Notes under the pieces: model-generated
What the model was told of the DNA's origin: nothing
The model's database searches: none
The model's input: only the letters and a program-made list of their open reading frames with translations
Position numbers and translations under genes: made by a program
Origin: Rhyzopertha dominica
Taxonomy: Eukaryota; Arthropoda; Insecta; Coleoptera; Bostrichidae
DNA: 64,000 nucleotides
Direction of reading: 5' to 3'
NCBI GenBank assembly: GCA_025024175.1
Contig: QCXZ01000003.1
Location: forward strand, 52,656,023-52,720,022
Part shown: in pieces, positions 33,461-45,540 of the stretch
How positions within the stretch are numbered: position 1 is the stretch's first letter
How the letters are laid out: every line of letters starts with the position of its first letter

Positions 33461-35037
33461 AATGCACAAGCTGTTCCATTTGGACTCATGCAGCCTGGAG
33501 TGGTGCTGATATTGGATGGATATCTTTGTGGCTATTGCACTACTCATTAATTCACTTCATTAATTAATTTGTTTAACTTACATTTTTGACAATTTTGTCC
33601 TTAATTCGTTTAATTTTGTTTGTAATATATTTTTAAAATAAATATATTGCTCAATCATTTTATTTTCACTTCTAATATTGATTTATGGATTAAAAAGTTT
33701 CGGTCAAAAATAATGCGCACAATTTCCCATCCTCTGCAAGCAACTACACCGCATGGTGGGGAATTGTGCGCTTTGCACTTATCGTGTTGTTTATCATACT
33801 ATGTACTCGGTTAAAGAAAGAATTAGATAAACATCCCGTGACGTAACAAAAGTATAATGGTTTTAACAGTTCCGTAAAACGAAAGCTCTGGTTTCAGGAA
33901 TATCTCGCGCTTATAAGCGCGCACAATTCCCCCACTTTCCCCTAAACATATTAGACTAAATGTTACATTTCTAAGTATGTTGCAATTATTGTTTAACAAT
34001 TAAGGACTTGCGTTCACTGAGAGCTCATAGCTCTGGCGATCAGGTAACGTTTCAACAGTACTATATGTACTTGGTTATCTGATGTGTTTTTTCTTATCGA
34101 GTACAGCAAAGAGAAAAATAAACGTGTGAAAAGTTCAGCGCATTTACCTTGATGTTCATTCATGCGAATTTCATTTGTACTACATGTATAAGAAAAGTAA
34201 ATGTGTCTGGAAAGGATCTGATAATAGCAGGAGTTTGTACCCTCTTCAAGAAGCACATCAGTGTCTTTCTGTTACTGATAACCACTTGAACGATGTAATG
34301 CTTACAATGATAACTCCCACGAAACTCTGCAAGTTTGCTCTCTCGCTCCATCAACTCCGTTTCTAATCAAAGACCTCGTCCATGGGGCGTTCAACCACGA
34401 CGCTGAAAAAAAGAATCCCGGAGCGTCGATGGATCACAGCAGCCATGCAGAAACAAAACCGAGCGCTTCCCAGCAGCAGTAATAAAAGAGCAAAACGGCA
34501 TGGCAGTCTGCCCTTGCCACGATCGTTAGTCGACGGGGCGTGGCACGTCTGTGAGTTCATAGTGTCCTTGGTCTCGCCGCAGCTGCAGCACGCGGAACTT
34601 CGGATGCTGTAATTCACCCAAAATAAAATTTTAAAAGCCCCACATCAGGCTGAGAACCTTTCAGCTGCTCGCAGTTTTAACAGCCGTAATTTTATCAATG
34701 TGTTGACGCTGGATGGGAGAATAGCTCCTTCGATTGTTGGCGCCCGAGCTCACACCGCAACCATTCTCCTAAATTTTAAGGCCGTTTCTTCCAGTTAACG
34801 TCACCATCTGAAACTGTTAACTATTGTCATTGCTACACAGAGTTAGGGCTCGTTCTACCGGTAATTATTTCTTAATGTCGCAGTAAGGGCGCTCTTGTGA
34901 TGAACGTTTTATTGGCTACCGAATTTGATTTTTTACTTAAAATTGGTTGTTACGGTTCCCCATAATACCCAAACCTTTACTGAGAACAACAATAGATAAA
35001 AGTTCCGTTGTATACTGTGATTGCCAGTAATACATTG
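33461..35037. other. No recognised gene; hairpin motif and GC-richer block
   Basis: At 33714-33772 GCGCACAATTTCCC and GGGGAATTGTGCGC face each other, and GCGCACAATTCCCCC recurs near 33919. A GC-richer part, about 34370-34870, is open on both strands but has no recognisable protein and no splice-bounded exon that I can defend. Confidence 0.4.
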
Positions 35038-35131
35038 TTGAGCCAAACGAACATTAAACGTTCTGACGATGTAAAACAAAGCTATCTTAGATTCTAATAA
35101 GAGATGACCGTTTCATGTTCGTTTGGCTCAA
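35038..35131. mobile_element. 94-bp miniature inverted-repeat element
   Basis: Perfect 17-bp inverted ends, TTGAGCCAAACGAACAT at 35038-35054 and its complement at 35115-35131, enclose 60 unrelated bases. This is the shape of a tiny MITE. No target duplication is obvious, and a chance origin of a 17-bp perfect inverted pair at this distance is unlikely. Family unknown. Confidence 0.6.
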
Positions 35132-35984
35132 TGTAACGAGTAATTTTTTGCGCTACAGTTCCATTTCCATCTGGCAGCAATGAGTACATTATCACCCGCA
35201 GTATTCCTACTCTCCACACTAAGGTCAAAAGAGTATGGTTCTATAATTTGGCATTTTCGAGGTGTTCATCTCCGGCAAGCAGCAGTTCAATTACTGCAAT
35301 TATAGAATTTGCTAATCTTTGTGAAACACCTATCCACAAAGGGCCGAACAATATCCAAGGTATGACAGATTTAGTTGTCCTATTCGTTTACTAATTTTTC
35401 GTCGTGAATTTTAGACCTGCATGTTTGTTCCCATTCGCCGATATATATAGCTTTGATATACTTACATTGCTAAGGAAAATTACATGTTTCATACACCCTT
35501 GTTCAAACATTTGATTAATCATTAAAGTATCTTTCTTTTTCATTTTTTGTTACTTACCTGTTTTGCTATTTTGGGCACTTAAGTTACGTTGTAACAAATT
35601 AGATGGCGCCCTCATCAAAATTTGATTCATTTCAAAATTATGTGAACCCACCCCAGATTGTACATCAACAAGTGAGCCGCCGTACACTTTTACTGCAGGT
35701 AGGTAAATCATCGTCACCATGTTGTGGCATTTATATCGTGTCTACCTAAAGATTAAAGTTAAGATATCCGTTATTCTACTGCTTCAAATTAACTATAATT
35801 CTCAGTCATTTAACTAAACTTACGAGGACACATTGATACCTAGATGGCTTGGACACTTTACAGTTAATAAAATTTATTTTGGCGGCTATGGTAACATCTA
35901 TTATGTTTTATAAATAAGCTGTCAAAAAGTCTAAAAATTCAGTTGTGAAAAAAATGTCATTTTTGAAAACGGCATGCCTGAGAA

Positions 35985-36790
35985 AAAGCTAAATTTTGAT
36001 AAAAACGAGCATTGGTCAGTTATTAAGTATTTATTTTTGAAATGGTTGCCGTGCAAATAAATTTTTGCTGATGTAATTGAAACCTTAGGTGACCAGTGTT
36101 CTTTATACAACTATTAAAAATTGGTTGGCCGAATCTAAAAGAGGACGATCAGATGCCAAAAATAAGCATTTCCTGCGAATTTGTGTTTCATATTTGTTCA
36201 CCACCATTTGGGAATGATAAAAGTTTAGGCCAAATGGATCCCGAAATGAACGCTGAATAAGGGTGTTCGCGTGACAATGTCGAAAGAAATGAACTGTCAC
36301 TTTGAACATAGTTCCATGGCTATGACTCAGAGACTAAGGAACAACCTAGAAGGTGGAAGAAAAGTTCTGGCAAGGTTCTTGCTTTGCCTTGCTTAGCGTT
36401 GCTAATTAAATTACGCGAAGAACTGTCGAAAACTTGCCGAAAGTATGCTATGCTTGCAGGATAACGTCCCTGTCGACAAGTAGTTGATTTTATTGCAAAA
36501 GATCATAAAATTGGTTTTGAATTGGTTGAACAGTCACCCTATTCTCTCGATTGAGCACCGTCAGACTACTATCTATACCCAAATCTCAAAAAAGCATTTG
36601 AAAGATAAAAGATTTTGCAACAATAATGAAGTTATATGTGTCGTTGATGATTACTTTTTAGACGAAGATAAAGAATTTCTTTCCAAGGGTTTAGAATTAC
36701 TTTATGAACGTTCTGCTAAACGTATGTTAGTGTTTGCTTTTAAAATTTTGTGGCGTTTATATGGTAAACCAGATTACATATCAATATGCC
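35985..36790 (+). pseudogene. Mariner transposase relic
   Basis: Plus-strand pieces in changing frames follow a mariner transposase from end to end. The helix-turn-helix start reads FDKNEHWSVIKYLFLK near 35996, then TTIKNWLAESKRGRSD near 36105-36155. A middle block has YDSETKEQPRRWKK near 36323. The last part is open: a GFELVEQSPYS block near 36515, then a block with APSDYYLYPNLKKHLK near 36555-36605 (the region of the third catalytic Asp), and DKRFCNNNEVICVVDDYFLDEDKEF followed by KGLELLYERSAK to about 36720. In the family this enzyme cuts and pastes the element at TA sites. Stops, frameshifts and missing parts (notably the first DD region) make it dead. Inverted ends were not found. Confidence 0.85.
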
Positions 36791-36799
36791 CTCGTAATA

Positions 36800-39700
36800 A
36801 CATCAGCGTCTAACCTGAGGTAATCTGTCTTTTACTTGAACACATTCGACAAAACGTAAGACATAACTAGCCATTTAGTGCCACAAATACAAGGACGATG
36901 TTTTTAACAGCAAACATATTTAACGTTTAACCAATGAAATGTTGTAGAGTCAAATCAAATGACAAACAGGCCACCTGTTCATAACATGTTTTACAAAATG
37001 TAGTTGAAGCCTACATGAACATAACTTACCTGCAATACTAGCTAATCATTTTGCCTATATCAAACCACACAGGACTGATTTCTGAGGAACTATTCCTACA
37101 TTTTACGGAAATTGCATTTATTTAGCTACGAATAATTTTTCCAAGCTAATTTTTAGGAATTTCAGCAATTTTAACTTTATTAACGCGAGACTAACCTTTT
37201 GATTATGAAAATATAGGAACAGGCGACTGACCCGAAAGTTATGCCAATTTCATTAAAATGGCTTCGGGAAACTACGTCTTTTTCACGCTAAACAACTTTC
37301 TAATAGACTTCTCTAATTCTCATATTAACTTACATCACGAATTGGATTAAAGTTTTCTCTAGCTGGAAGAGACCTGGTCACATATTGGGGTGGACGAGCC
37401 CCCACCTATCAAAAGTTAATTATCTGCAGTGTACGTTTTGCGAGTATGTGTACTTCCCAATTATCAAGTATACTCAAAACTAATCAAAGTTAAACTGAAA
37501 CTAAAGGATACCATTCGACTACTAATTTCTATCTAAATTTCATAATACTTTAGGGGACAGAACTCCAGAGAGAACTCCATATTTTTGGCAAATCTTAACC
37601 CACTCATCTAATTTTATTTAAAAAAAATGAGCCACAGAATCGAAAAATAAGCAATTTTAATCAGCTAGTGTGAAATTTTGATAAGGAATTATTATAATAT
37701 TCTAAAGCTTACATGCCGAACCGTTAATTAAAATGATCCATAAGCAGAACCATTCTCAGAGGTGCTTAGCTGTTCGATATCAGGGTTAAAGCGTTTAAAA
37801 GATTTACAATGTAAGCAACCAGAGCATTGAAAATATAAAAAAATGTTTTTGTAGTTTCTATACTAGCGTAATTCAACCTTGCACTTGGAAACCGCAAAAA
37901 TGTTATTCGGATGGCTGTAATTCCTCGCTAAGGTGAAGGATGATGGCTACGGACGCTTTGTAGAGACGCTTGCTCCATGGTGGGAGTACATCCTAATAGA
38001 TTAAAAATAGTATTGTACATCTCTTGATACCTAGATGTATAGTATTTTTTAATAACTTGGAAGCAGCAAAATAAAAAATTACATCATTTACAGAAGTTAT
38101 CTCCTTAGTAGAGCACACCTGCATATTAAAATTCAATTATATATAATTCAAACAAATCGCTAACTTTCACGAGCGAAATTGTATATTTTTAGTCTTTCCA
38201 AGATATTTTTCTTTCCCATTTGTTGATTTATGTGAGGGAATAATAAAATATATCATTTCACTGTACCGGCAGAACCACTGTTACAGTTCCGAACCAAATA
38301 ATGCTTTATTATTTTAATTATTTCACAAATCTTTAGACAAATATTACACCGAGCGTATGGTTATGCAAGGCACTTTTACTATACCTCTCTCTCGCACACT
38401 GAATTCGAATCTGGACCGCAGTTGTATGCAGTTACCACCAGTCCGTGTTTTCTATCTACTATCGTGGTATAGAAAGAACATAAGAAAGAGAAAGTTCTCC
38501 TTGCCGATTACGTAGAAATGCTGAAACTTGAGTATCTGTAAAGCAAACGCGGGGTCGTAAGTTCATTGATTAAGTTAATCTCCAGATCTTAATTCGCTTG
38601 AGTATCNATCTGTAGGGCCACGAGGCCAGTGGGGTAAGAAGTAGAACGCACAAAAACAAAGACAAACTATTTTTTCCCAAATGAGTGGGGAGAATTCGAC
38701 CAGCGTCTACTGAGAACCTAATTGGGTCTACGTTCCCTTAATGTCGTGCAGTAATTGCTGCAGTATGGTATAAGTAAGAAAACCCTTACCAACTTAATTT
38801 AATCTGCGACTAATTGTCTTTAAAATAATGGTAAACTGGTAATCTTGGTTTTCTCAGAATCCCGGTAGCTCTTGGTATGATTGTTAAGTGCAAAATGCTA
38901 TGTAGTGCATTTGCATTTAATATGTTTTTTATCGAACAGGCCCTTAAGTCTCTTCGTACAAAACTGGACGGACTTACTATACATATACAACAGCGTACAA
39001 TTCTTGTCAACTAAATTATACTTGGTCACTGTATAAGAACATATCAAATTTCAATCCTGACTGTGACCTGCTGTGTTTCGTCTGACATCTAAATTCCGCC
39101 TACAATATGTATTAGTGTGGCGCTAACAAACAAATATGTTACACAATATTTCGTTAATAATTCGTACAATTAATAAAAGGGAGAGCTAAACAAATCTTAC
39201 GTGAAACATCTGATAATTTATTTGTTATTTATTCGACTCTTCATCAATTTATTTGTTGATGAATACCAACATGACTTGAAATTAGATTCTACTATCTGAC
39301 ATGAGTCAGCTTCTCAATATGAATTATTGCAACCAAGTTAACCTTTGGATCAGGTTTTATAAGACAGAATTGCACATTCGGTTTTTTTATTGGTTTAAAT
39401 GGTATCTTATTTCTGTTCAATAAAAAAAGTCATCAAGTTTACTGACGAATCATATGGACTAAAAACGTTTCCCTGGGCAGAACGTTGAACTTAGCTTTCA
39501 AACAAGCCGTGGTTCGATGTTCAAAGAGGAAGAATTCCTGAGAAAATTCCTGCTTCCCCGTATTTTTTCTAGTACGCGCTTGCGTTTTTTTGTTTTAATA
39601 AAGGACTTTATTTTTTCTTATGGATCTTTGCATCACTTTTGCCATTTTTAAGAAAATGTATTTTTTATATAACGGATTAGGAGTACAGAAAGGAAATGAG

Positions 39701-40960
39701 AGAACAAACTTTCGAATTTTAACGATACGGACGCGGATAATGTGCACGTAACATCTTTCGAGCTTTATCGGTAACATTACCTACCTATGCCGAGCTACTT
39801 TCAATAGCTTTGACGCCTGCAACCAATTAAGTACTCAAAGCCCACTGCAGCCGATCTAGTCATCAACTATTAAACATTCACTTCTAAACTATGAGCAACA
39901 GACCAGATACGATATAATGCATGACCCTTTTGTTCGCAACGTTGCTGTCACGGAAGCATGACATGTTCATTTTATCACCAGTATGTGGGTGTATAATTTC
40001 CAACAATGGCTGTCACAAGCATCACCCTGTCGATATATGAGTCTGTTAAAAATAGAAGGAAAATAGCTGGCTTGTTTTGTGTAAAATGTATTGAAAGAAA
40101 TATATAGCAAATAGAGCATTGCAATATTTACTCTAACTAGTTATCACTTGCTACATCATGTTTGTGCCTAGTTCAGCAGTGAGAAGTGCTTGTATTATAC
40201 TCTGTTAATATAGCATAATAAAAAGGTTGTGATAAAAGATCAGGGGCAACGTATGAAATTGGCCGTCTACTCCCGTTTGTAGAGAGGAAAGACAATAAAT
40301 TCATAAATTACAGTTATTGAATAGTCTATTTGACTGAGTAAGGGCTCCAAATGCTTTAAACACCAATCACCTCTTAGTCGGGTTTTTTGGCCCTAGTTAA
40401 CGTATGCTAATAAAAGTTGTTGTTTAGACACTAGATTCGGTTAGTTAACAAGGAATAAAAATAATAATAAAATACAAAATAATATTGATATTTGAGGCGT
40501 TTTATGCAGTGCTGATGATAAACACCATTAAAAAAACTACATGACGTATTCTACCTCTATTCACTGATTATTAATTAGCGGGGGATTTTCAACAGCACAA
40601 ATTCTACAAAAGCACTTCATCGGTAAGCACAGGAATATCTTCGAAAAATCAGTCTCCGGTTCTTGATTCTGCAATACACATTTAGCAAAAAAAAAGCACA
40701 ACAGTGAGCATGACGAGCCGGATTAATTTCTTGAATTACCTGAATCTTATAATGGCAGAGATCAAATTCTGCTCTTAAGTGGTTCTTGCAATTGCCAACT
40801 ATTGTTAACATTGGTTTTGAGGTATTTGGATTGGCGGCAACACTTTCGGTCACTGCGGAGGTATTTCCAATAGACCGCCTGTTCCACGATTTTTTTTATA
40901 TGTAACATCAGTTTCTGCAAATTTGTTGAGTAAATACTTACTCAAATTATTTATACTTTT
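36800..40960. other. No recognised gene
   Basis: Four kilobases with no recognised gene, RNA gene or repeat. One N at about 38607. Frames are all below 80 codons and lack motifs. Confidence 0.45.
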
Positions 40961-40964
40961 GGCA

Positions 40965-41862
40965 GTATCGGGTTATGATTCCATCTTGTCATGGTATTCA
41001 AGTATCGAAAGTATTCAAGAGTATCGAAGTATTGAAAGTATTAAACAATATCGAGGTATCGAAAGTGTTCAAAAGTATCTGAAGTACCGAAAGTATCAAA
41101 TGTATTGTAAATATCGAAACGTTGATATGGGCTGGGCAGAGTACCGATACTTACTCAAAGTATGGTTACTTTGCCGGTATCGAGTATCGATACCACCTTG
41201 TCGTGGTATTCAAGTATCAAAAATATTTAAAAGTATCGACAGTACCCAAAAGTATCGAAGAATCGAAAGTATTCCAAGTTAGAAGAGTACATATAAAACA
41301 GCATCAAAGATATTGAACGTATCGAAATATCTGAATAACCTAAAGTATAATAAGTACCGCAATTATTGCATAGTATTCAGTGTATTAGCGGTATCAAAAG
41401 TTTTGAAAGTATCAAAATATCGAATTAATTTAAAGTAAGAGAAGTATCTAAAGTTGTGAAAGAAAAAAGCGCTCTCCGTAGAGTAGAGTAGTAAACGGTT
41501 CCGTTCCAGTCGTGGCTCCTGGAGCATTCCACAGGATTGGTTGCGCTGGAATACAATAACCTAGTGATTTCCCTGTTTCATAAGTTATAACTGGATTTGA
41601 CATTTGGTATATTGCACATGCGCCTCAGCTTATTCAAAACTATTCCTATTGCAATAATTTAACCACTGATAGCAAATTTGATACTTTTGATACATTCAAT
41701 ACTTCGATACATTCGATACTTTATGTACTTTCGATACTTCGATACTTTTGATAATTTGATATTTTAGGTAATTTGGATACTTCGATACTTTTGAGTAGTA
41801 TCGATACTGTACCGCTATCAAATGTCGATACCTGTTGAATGGTATCGCCCAGCCCTAGATGT
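40965..41862. mobile_element. hAT-like element with AGTATCGA subterminal repeats
   Basis: From 40990 to 41460 the plus strand carries dozens of variants of AAGTATCGA; from 41690 to 41850 the same word appears inverted (TCGATACTT). Such clustered short repeats near both ends resemble the transposase-binding subterminal repeats of hAT elements. The right end reads GGTATCGCCCAGCCCTA at about 41842-41858 and a left counterpart GGGCTGGGCAGAGTACCGATAC starts at about 41127, giving TIR-like GGGCTGGGC ends. A second left-end-like unit (ATCTTGTCATGGTATTCAAGTATCGAA region near 40983) precedes it, so the left end may be duplicated. The open frame 40923-41282 is a by-product of the repeats. No transposase. 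Confidence 0.6.
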
Positions 41863-42924
41863 ATCTAACATTTATGCTAATTTGAATACTGACTACTTTA
41901 TATAAAAATCAGCAAAATTCAGAAGTTGCGCTTTGGACTACCTATTATTTAATGTTTCATTGCCATATTCATCTACTACTCGATCAATTATATCTCGTAG
42001 CTCTCGTAACAGATTTTACAATTTCTATTTTACCTATTACTGTACAAAGACGCATTTACACCTCACTGGTTTAATTTTCTTTCGTCGGATACATCGGGTG
42101 TTTTTTTCTTTTCAGTTTAATTAAAATGCATCTGATACACCTGGAAGCTTTCCCTTTTTCATCCGAGCGTGTTTTGCAGAAATTGAGTTGTTTGTTGTAC
42201 AAAGCAGGTAAAGAACACTGTTTTGTATGTTTTATTTATAAGACCTGGCGATCAATCGTGCCGCCTGGAATTCGCTATTTCGTGCAGGGATACATTTTAC
42301 ACTTGTTGATGGGGTAGCAAATTGCTTTTGCACCTGCGAACAAGACGAATGTGCCCTAACGGATACATGGAATCGGCAAGCTTGGAAATAACCTGAGAAA
42401 CGAACGCTTTGATTCAAAGAAACTCCTTTTATTTTTATTTCGACAGTTTTGTGATTATGTATGTGTTTATTTTTTAGGAATAGCTTTAGCTATAATCCTC
42501 TTTTTTACCACGATCCTTCAGTCATATACCTATATGTATTTTTTAATTTCCAAAATCACAAACTTCCGTTAGTATTTACATGTAAAAGTAATAGCACTTG
42601 GTTGTGTCAGAGTATTTAATAGTTACTTACGGTTCCTCTTCACACTACAAGGACATATTTAAGTGTATAAATGAACATGCGAGTTGTAGCAGTCGCCTAA
42701 CCGTCAGTATTTAAACAAAGAAAATGGCAAATGTGTTTTACATTTTTGATAAATCCTGTACGAAGTTGCAGGTATTTAAGCCACACTAATAAAATGACGA
42801 GATAGAAATATATAGAGAGAGGGTGGTTTGTTTGTCAATGCAGCACAATAACATCATGAAGAACGAAATATTCGAAAAATTTTTCCAGGGACCATAGTAT
42901 CACTCTTAAAAATACTTTGGATTA
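41863..42924. other. No recognised gene
   Basis: Nothing recognised on either strand. Confidence 0.4.
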
Positions 42925-42926
42925 TA

Positions 42927-42987
42927 CAGGGTGTTCAGTTGAATAGTTATGTTATATGAGTATTTTTTTTTGTAATGGAACATCCTG
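42927..42987. mobile_element. 61-bp TIR remnant with TA flanks
   Basis: CAGGGTGTTC at the left and GAACATCCTG at the right are inverted with nine of ten bases matching, and TA lies outside each end. It looks like an extreme internal deletion of a TA-target DNA transposon. CAGGGTG-type starts are common at ends of insect TA-target elements. Confidence 0.5.
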
Positions 42988-43089
42988 TATTTTTAAGGCT
43001 TTTAAAGAATGACTCTCTAATAGTTTAGCCAAAATAATTGCAGTATCATACATACTTTCGGAACATGGTTTAATGCATGGTAAGTCCAT

Positions 43090-43590
43090 TAGCCTGCTTT
43101 TATCAATTTCTCAGAGATTCTAGATGTATATGGACAAGTAGACGGTGTTTACACAGACTTTCAGACGGCGTTTTATTAAACTCATAACTTTGTGCTCCTG
43201 TTTAAATTAATTAGAAGGGTTTGGCTTTTCTTTTTCTGGTACGCCTTTTTCACTCCTACTCTTTGGGCAGAGAAAATAGGGTACGTTATGCAAACTTTAT
43301 TTAAAATTCCTTCTTTCCCACTTCTGGCGCCTCTCAGTGACTAACTTAGGCCCACTACAATTTTCGTCTATGTCAGTGATTTGCCTACCTTTTTCATCAA
43401 CCAGAACCTAATATTTGCGGATAATCTCAAATTATTTTCTAACGAATCTCAATGATTGCTTCGCGCCACAGCATCAAATCACCAAACATATGTTGTCTTT
43501 CTAACAGCTTGAATCTATTTTGATGTGGATGAGTTCAAATACCTGACAATAAATTTACCCCCTGCAAGCATAGGTCAAACATTACTAACT
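43090..43590 (+). pseudogene. Decayed LINE reverse transcriptase fragment
   Basis: Plus-strand frames show QVDGVYTDFQTAFY near 43138 (motif A, normally TDFSKAFD), a GASQ..NLGPLQF-like block near 43326-43360 (motif B), then SDLPTFFINQNLIFADNLKLFSN near 43375-43440, where ADN replaces the catalytic ADD, and a further block near 43510. Stops and frameshifts throughout. Different from the LINE that starts at 43640. Confidence 0.65.
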
Positions 43591-43639
43591 TGTCTTTTAT
43601 GTATACGGCTTAATTAATAGGAAATGTAGGGAGTTCAAA

Positions 43640-44350
43640 AACTTTCGCATGTTACAGATGTACTTTTCCTTTATTCGTTCTAGGTCGGAATATGCGTCAT
43701 TGATGTTTGTCATGATTTTCTTAACAGACAAAGTTAATAATTCCCGGAGAATGCATGCTTTGAGATTGGTTACAATCTTATCTGTATTGTGTAAGGTTCT
43801 TGAGACCGTCAAATTAGAGATTTTTTCGCTTCTCGTAAACTTAAGTCCGATTTACAGTTCATGTTATGCAAATACTTTACTAAAAATTGTCGACGACATT
43901 CTGAGAAACGCATATAACAATAAACTAACCGTATTTACCCTAATTGACTTTGACTTTTGATACCATGAATTACGATTTGCTTTTTGCTATTATACGTTCT
44001 GTTGGATTTCACGAGAGAGCTATTAAGCTTGCGAAAATCTTTTTAAGCAGTCGGAAGCAATGCTTGGTCTTGAACGGAAAAGGTTTAATTTTTAAACTAC
44101 TAAAGCTGATGTTCTTCAGGGTTCAATCCTTGGTCCTTTTTATACACTTTATATCCAAGAAAAATAAGTGACTAACGTATTCCAATTATCATCAGTATGA
44201 CAATGGGAAAATGCTTGCCGAAATAAATAGCGATCTGAACAAGCTGGCACTTATCTCCGTTTAAGTAGTAATCCTTCAAAGTTAGCGGTATATATATTCT
44301 TATCAAAATCGTTAATACTTTCCACAGTGCTGTTAATTTCATGCGACTAC
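43640..44350 (+). pseudogene. CR1-like LINE, 5' part of a second interrupted copy
   Basis: Frames give LVTILSVLCKVLE, a TLLKIVDDILRNAYNN block, FTLIDFDFDTMNYDLLFA (motif A, shifted) and FLSSRKQCLVLNGKG, followed by a worn motif B near 44120 and then EINSDLNKLALIS and SSNPSKLAVYIF near 44215-44310. The order equals that of the element at 20650-21963. The expected next block, NLGLFMEENLRFKDH, does not follow here but appears at 45437, after a minus-strand LINE. The insertion therefore split this copy. Confidence 0.7.
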
Positions 44351-44379
44351 AGTCGACCTTTATAAGTGTTGAAACAAAA

Positions 44380-45425
44380 AAAAATATATTTTCATTCAAC
44401 GATAAGAGATCTCGCATTTGCGCTTTATCTATAATAGATACATACATGTATGTGTTTATTCTGGATAGAGTATTGAAGAAAACCGCAGAAAACTCCAATC
44501 AGATTTCTATTGTCTTAAGCCAGTCTTTAACACCTTCATCAACACGATGTATAGACGCAAAACCACCAGGCCATGCTGTACGGGGGCATCTGTTGACCAT
44601 ATGTTCAATTGTTTGGAGGGGATCTCCACATTCACAAAAAGGGTTGATAGATGAATCCCATTTATTAAGAAAAAAACTTGCATTTCCCATGATCAATGCG
44701 AAGGCGATTCAGAGTTACCCAAGACGTTCTTGGGAGGTCAGTTCCTGCTACCTCTTCCGTAGGATCGTCTATAAGCTGCTGATTGAATATATCATGTTTC
44801 TTTAGTTGCCAAACAGAACACCGTCCATCTTCAATGGTATAAGGAGCACGAAGTGTCCACAGAGGTTTGCTAGAAGTTAGCCGAGTTCTATAGGTAGCTC
44901 TTGCAGATCTCGGGAGATCAGAAACTCATTAGGAGCTGATTGATATTTCTGCCAAGCTTTATATGTGGCAAACTGTCTACGAATCTCCGGAGGAGCAATG
45001 TTTGAATGAATCGGAAGGCAAGGTAATGGAGTTGACTTAATTGTTCCAGTGATTAGTCGCATTGCAGTATTTAACTGAGTGTCATTTTTTCCTGTGTGAT
45101 GAATGTTTTTCCAAACAGGACAGCAGTACTCAGTAGTGCTATAAAGCAAGGCAGTTGCAGAAGTACGGAGTACATTTGCATTTGCACCCCAACTTGTACC
45201 AGCAAGCTTATGCAGAATGTTATTTCTAGTCTGTAATGTTTTACTGATGTTTTCTAGATGTTTCTTGTACTTTAGAGACGTATCTAGTGTCACTCCAAGG
45301 TATTTTGGCGAGAAGTTATGTTTAAGAATTATGTTATTTGACATAACTTGAAGCTGTTTCCTCTTTTGGTGATTGTTGAGATGAAAGCAAGTTAGCGGTA
45401 CAAGTTGACTATGTTAATCTGCCTT
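44380..45425 (-). pseudogene. LINE ORF2 C-terminal region inserted in another LINE
   Basis: On the minus strand: TCFHLNN near 45385, KYLGVTLDTSLKYKKHLENI, RNNILHKLAGTSWGANANVL, ALLYSTTEYCCPVWKN, NTAMRLITGTIKSTPL and IPPEIRR-like IAPPEIRRQFA. After a frameshift near 44880 it continues with PLWTLRAPYTIEDG, a DLPRTSWVTLNRLRIDHGKC block and a zinc-binding end CECGDPLQTIEHMVNRCP (44499-44696). This C-terminal Cys-His module follows the RT in a widespread group of arthropod LINEs. The catalytic RT part is missing, so the copy is 5'-truncated. Only one clear frameshift separates its two halves, so it is younger than its host LINE. Clade not certain. Confidence 0.8.
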
Positions 45426-45429
45426 AACG

Positions 45430-45540
45430 TAGTGTTGTTCATAATCTGGGTCTTTTTATGGAAGAAAATTTAAGATTTAAAGACCACTTTAATTTATGTA
45501 AATATAAAGAGAGAATACAGTACTCTTAAAATTTCATATT
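45430..45540 (+). pseudogene. CR1-like LINE, 3' part of the second interrupted copy
   Basis: HNLGLFMEENLRFKDHFN (45437-45490) matches KNLGLYIDTDMKFNTHIN of the element at 20.6 kb and is the block that should follow 44310. A short worn stretch continues to about 45540; after that no LINE similarity is seen. Confidence 0.65.

Noticed and set aside
40923..41282. 119-codon frame with repeated YRSIES-like text
   Set aside because: It is the translation of the AGTATCGA repeat array, not a protein-coding gene.
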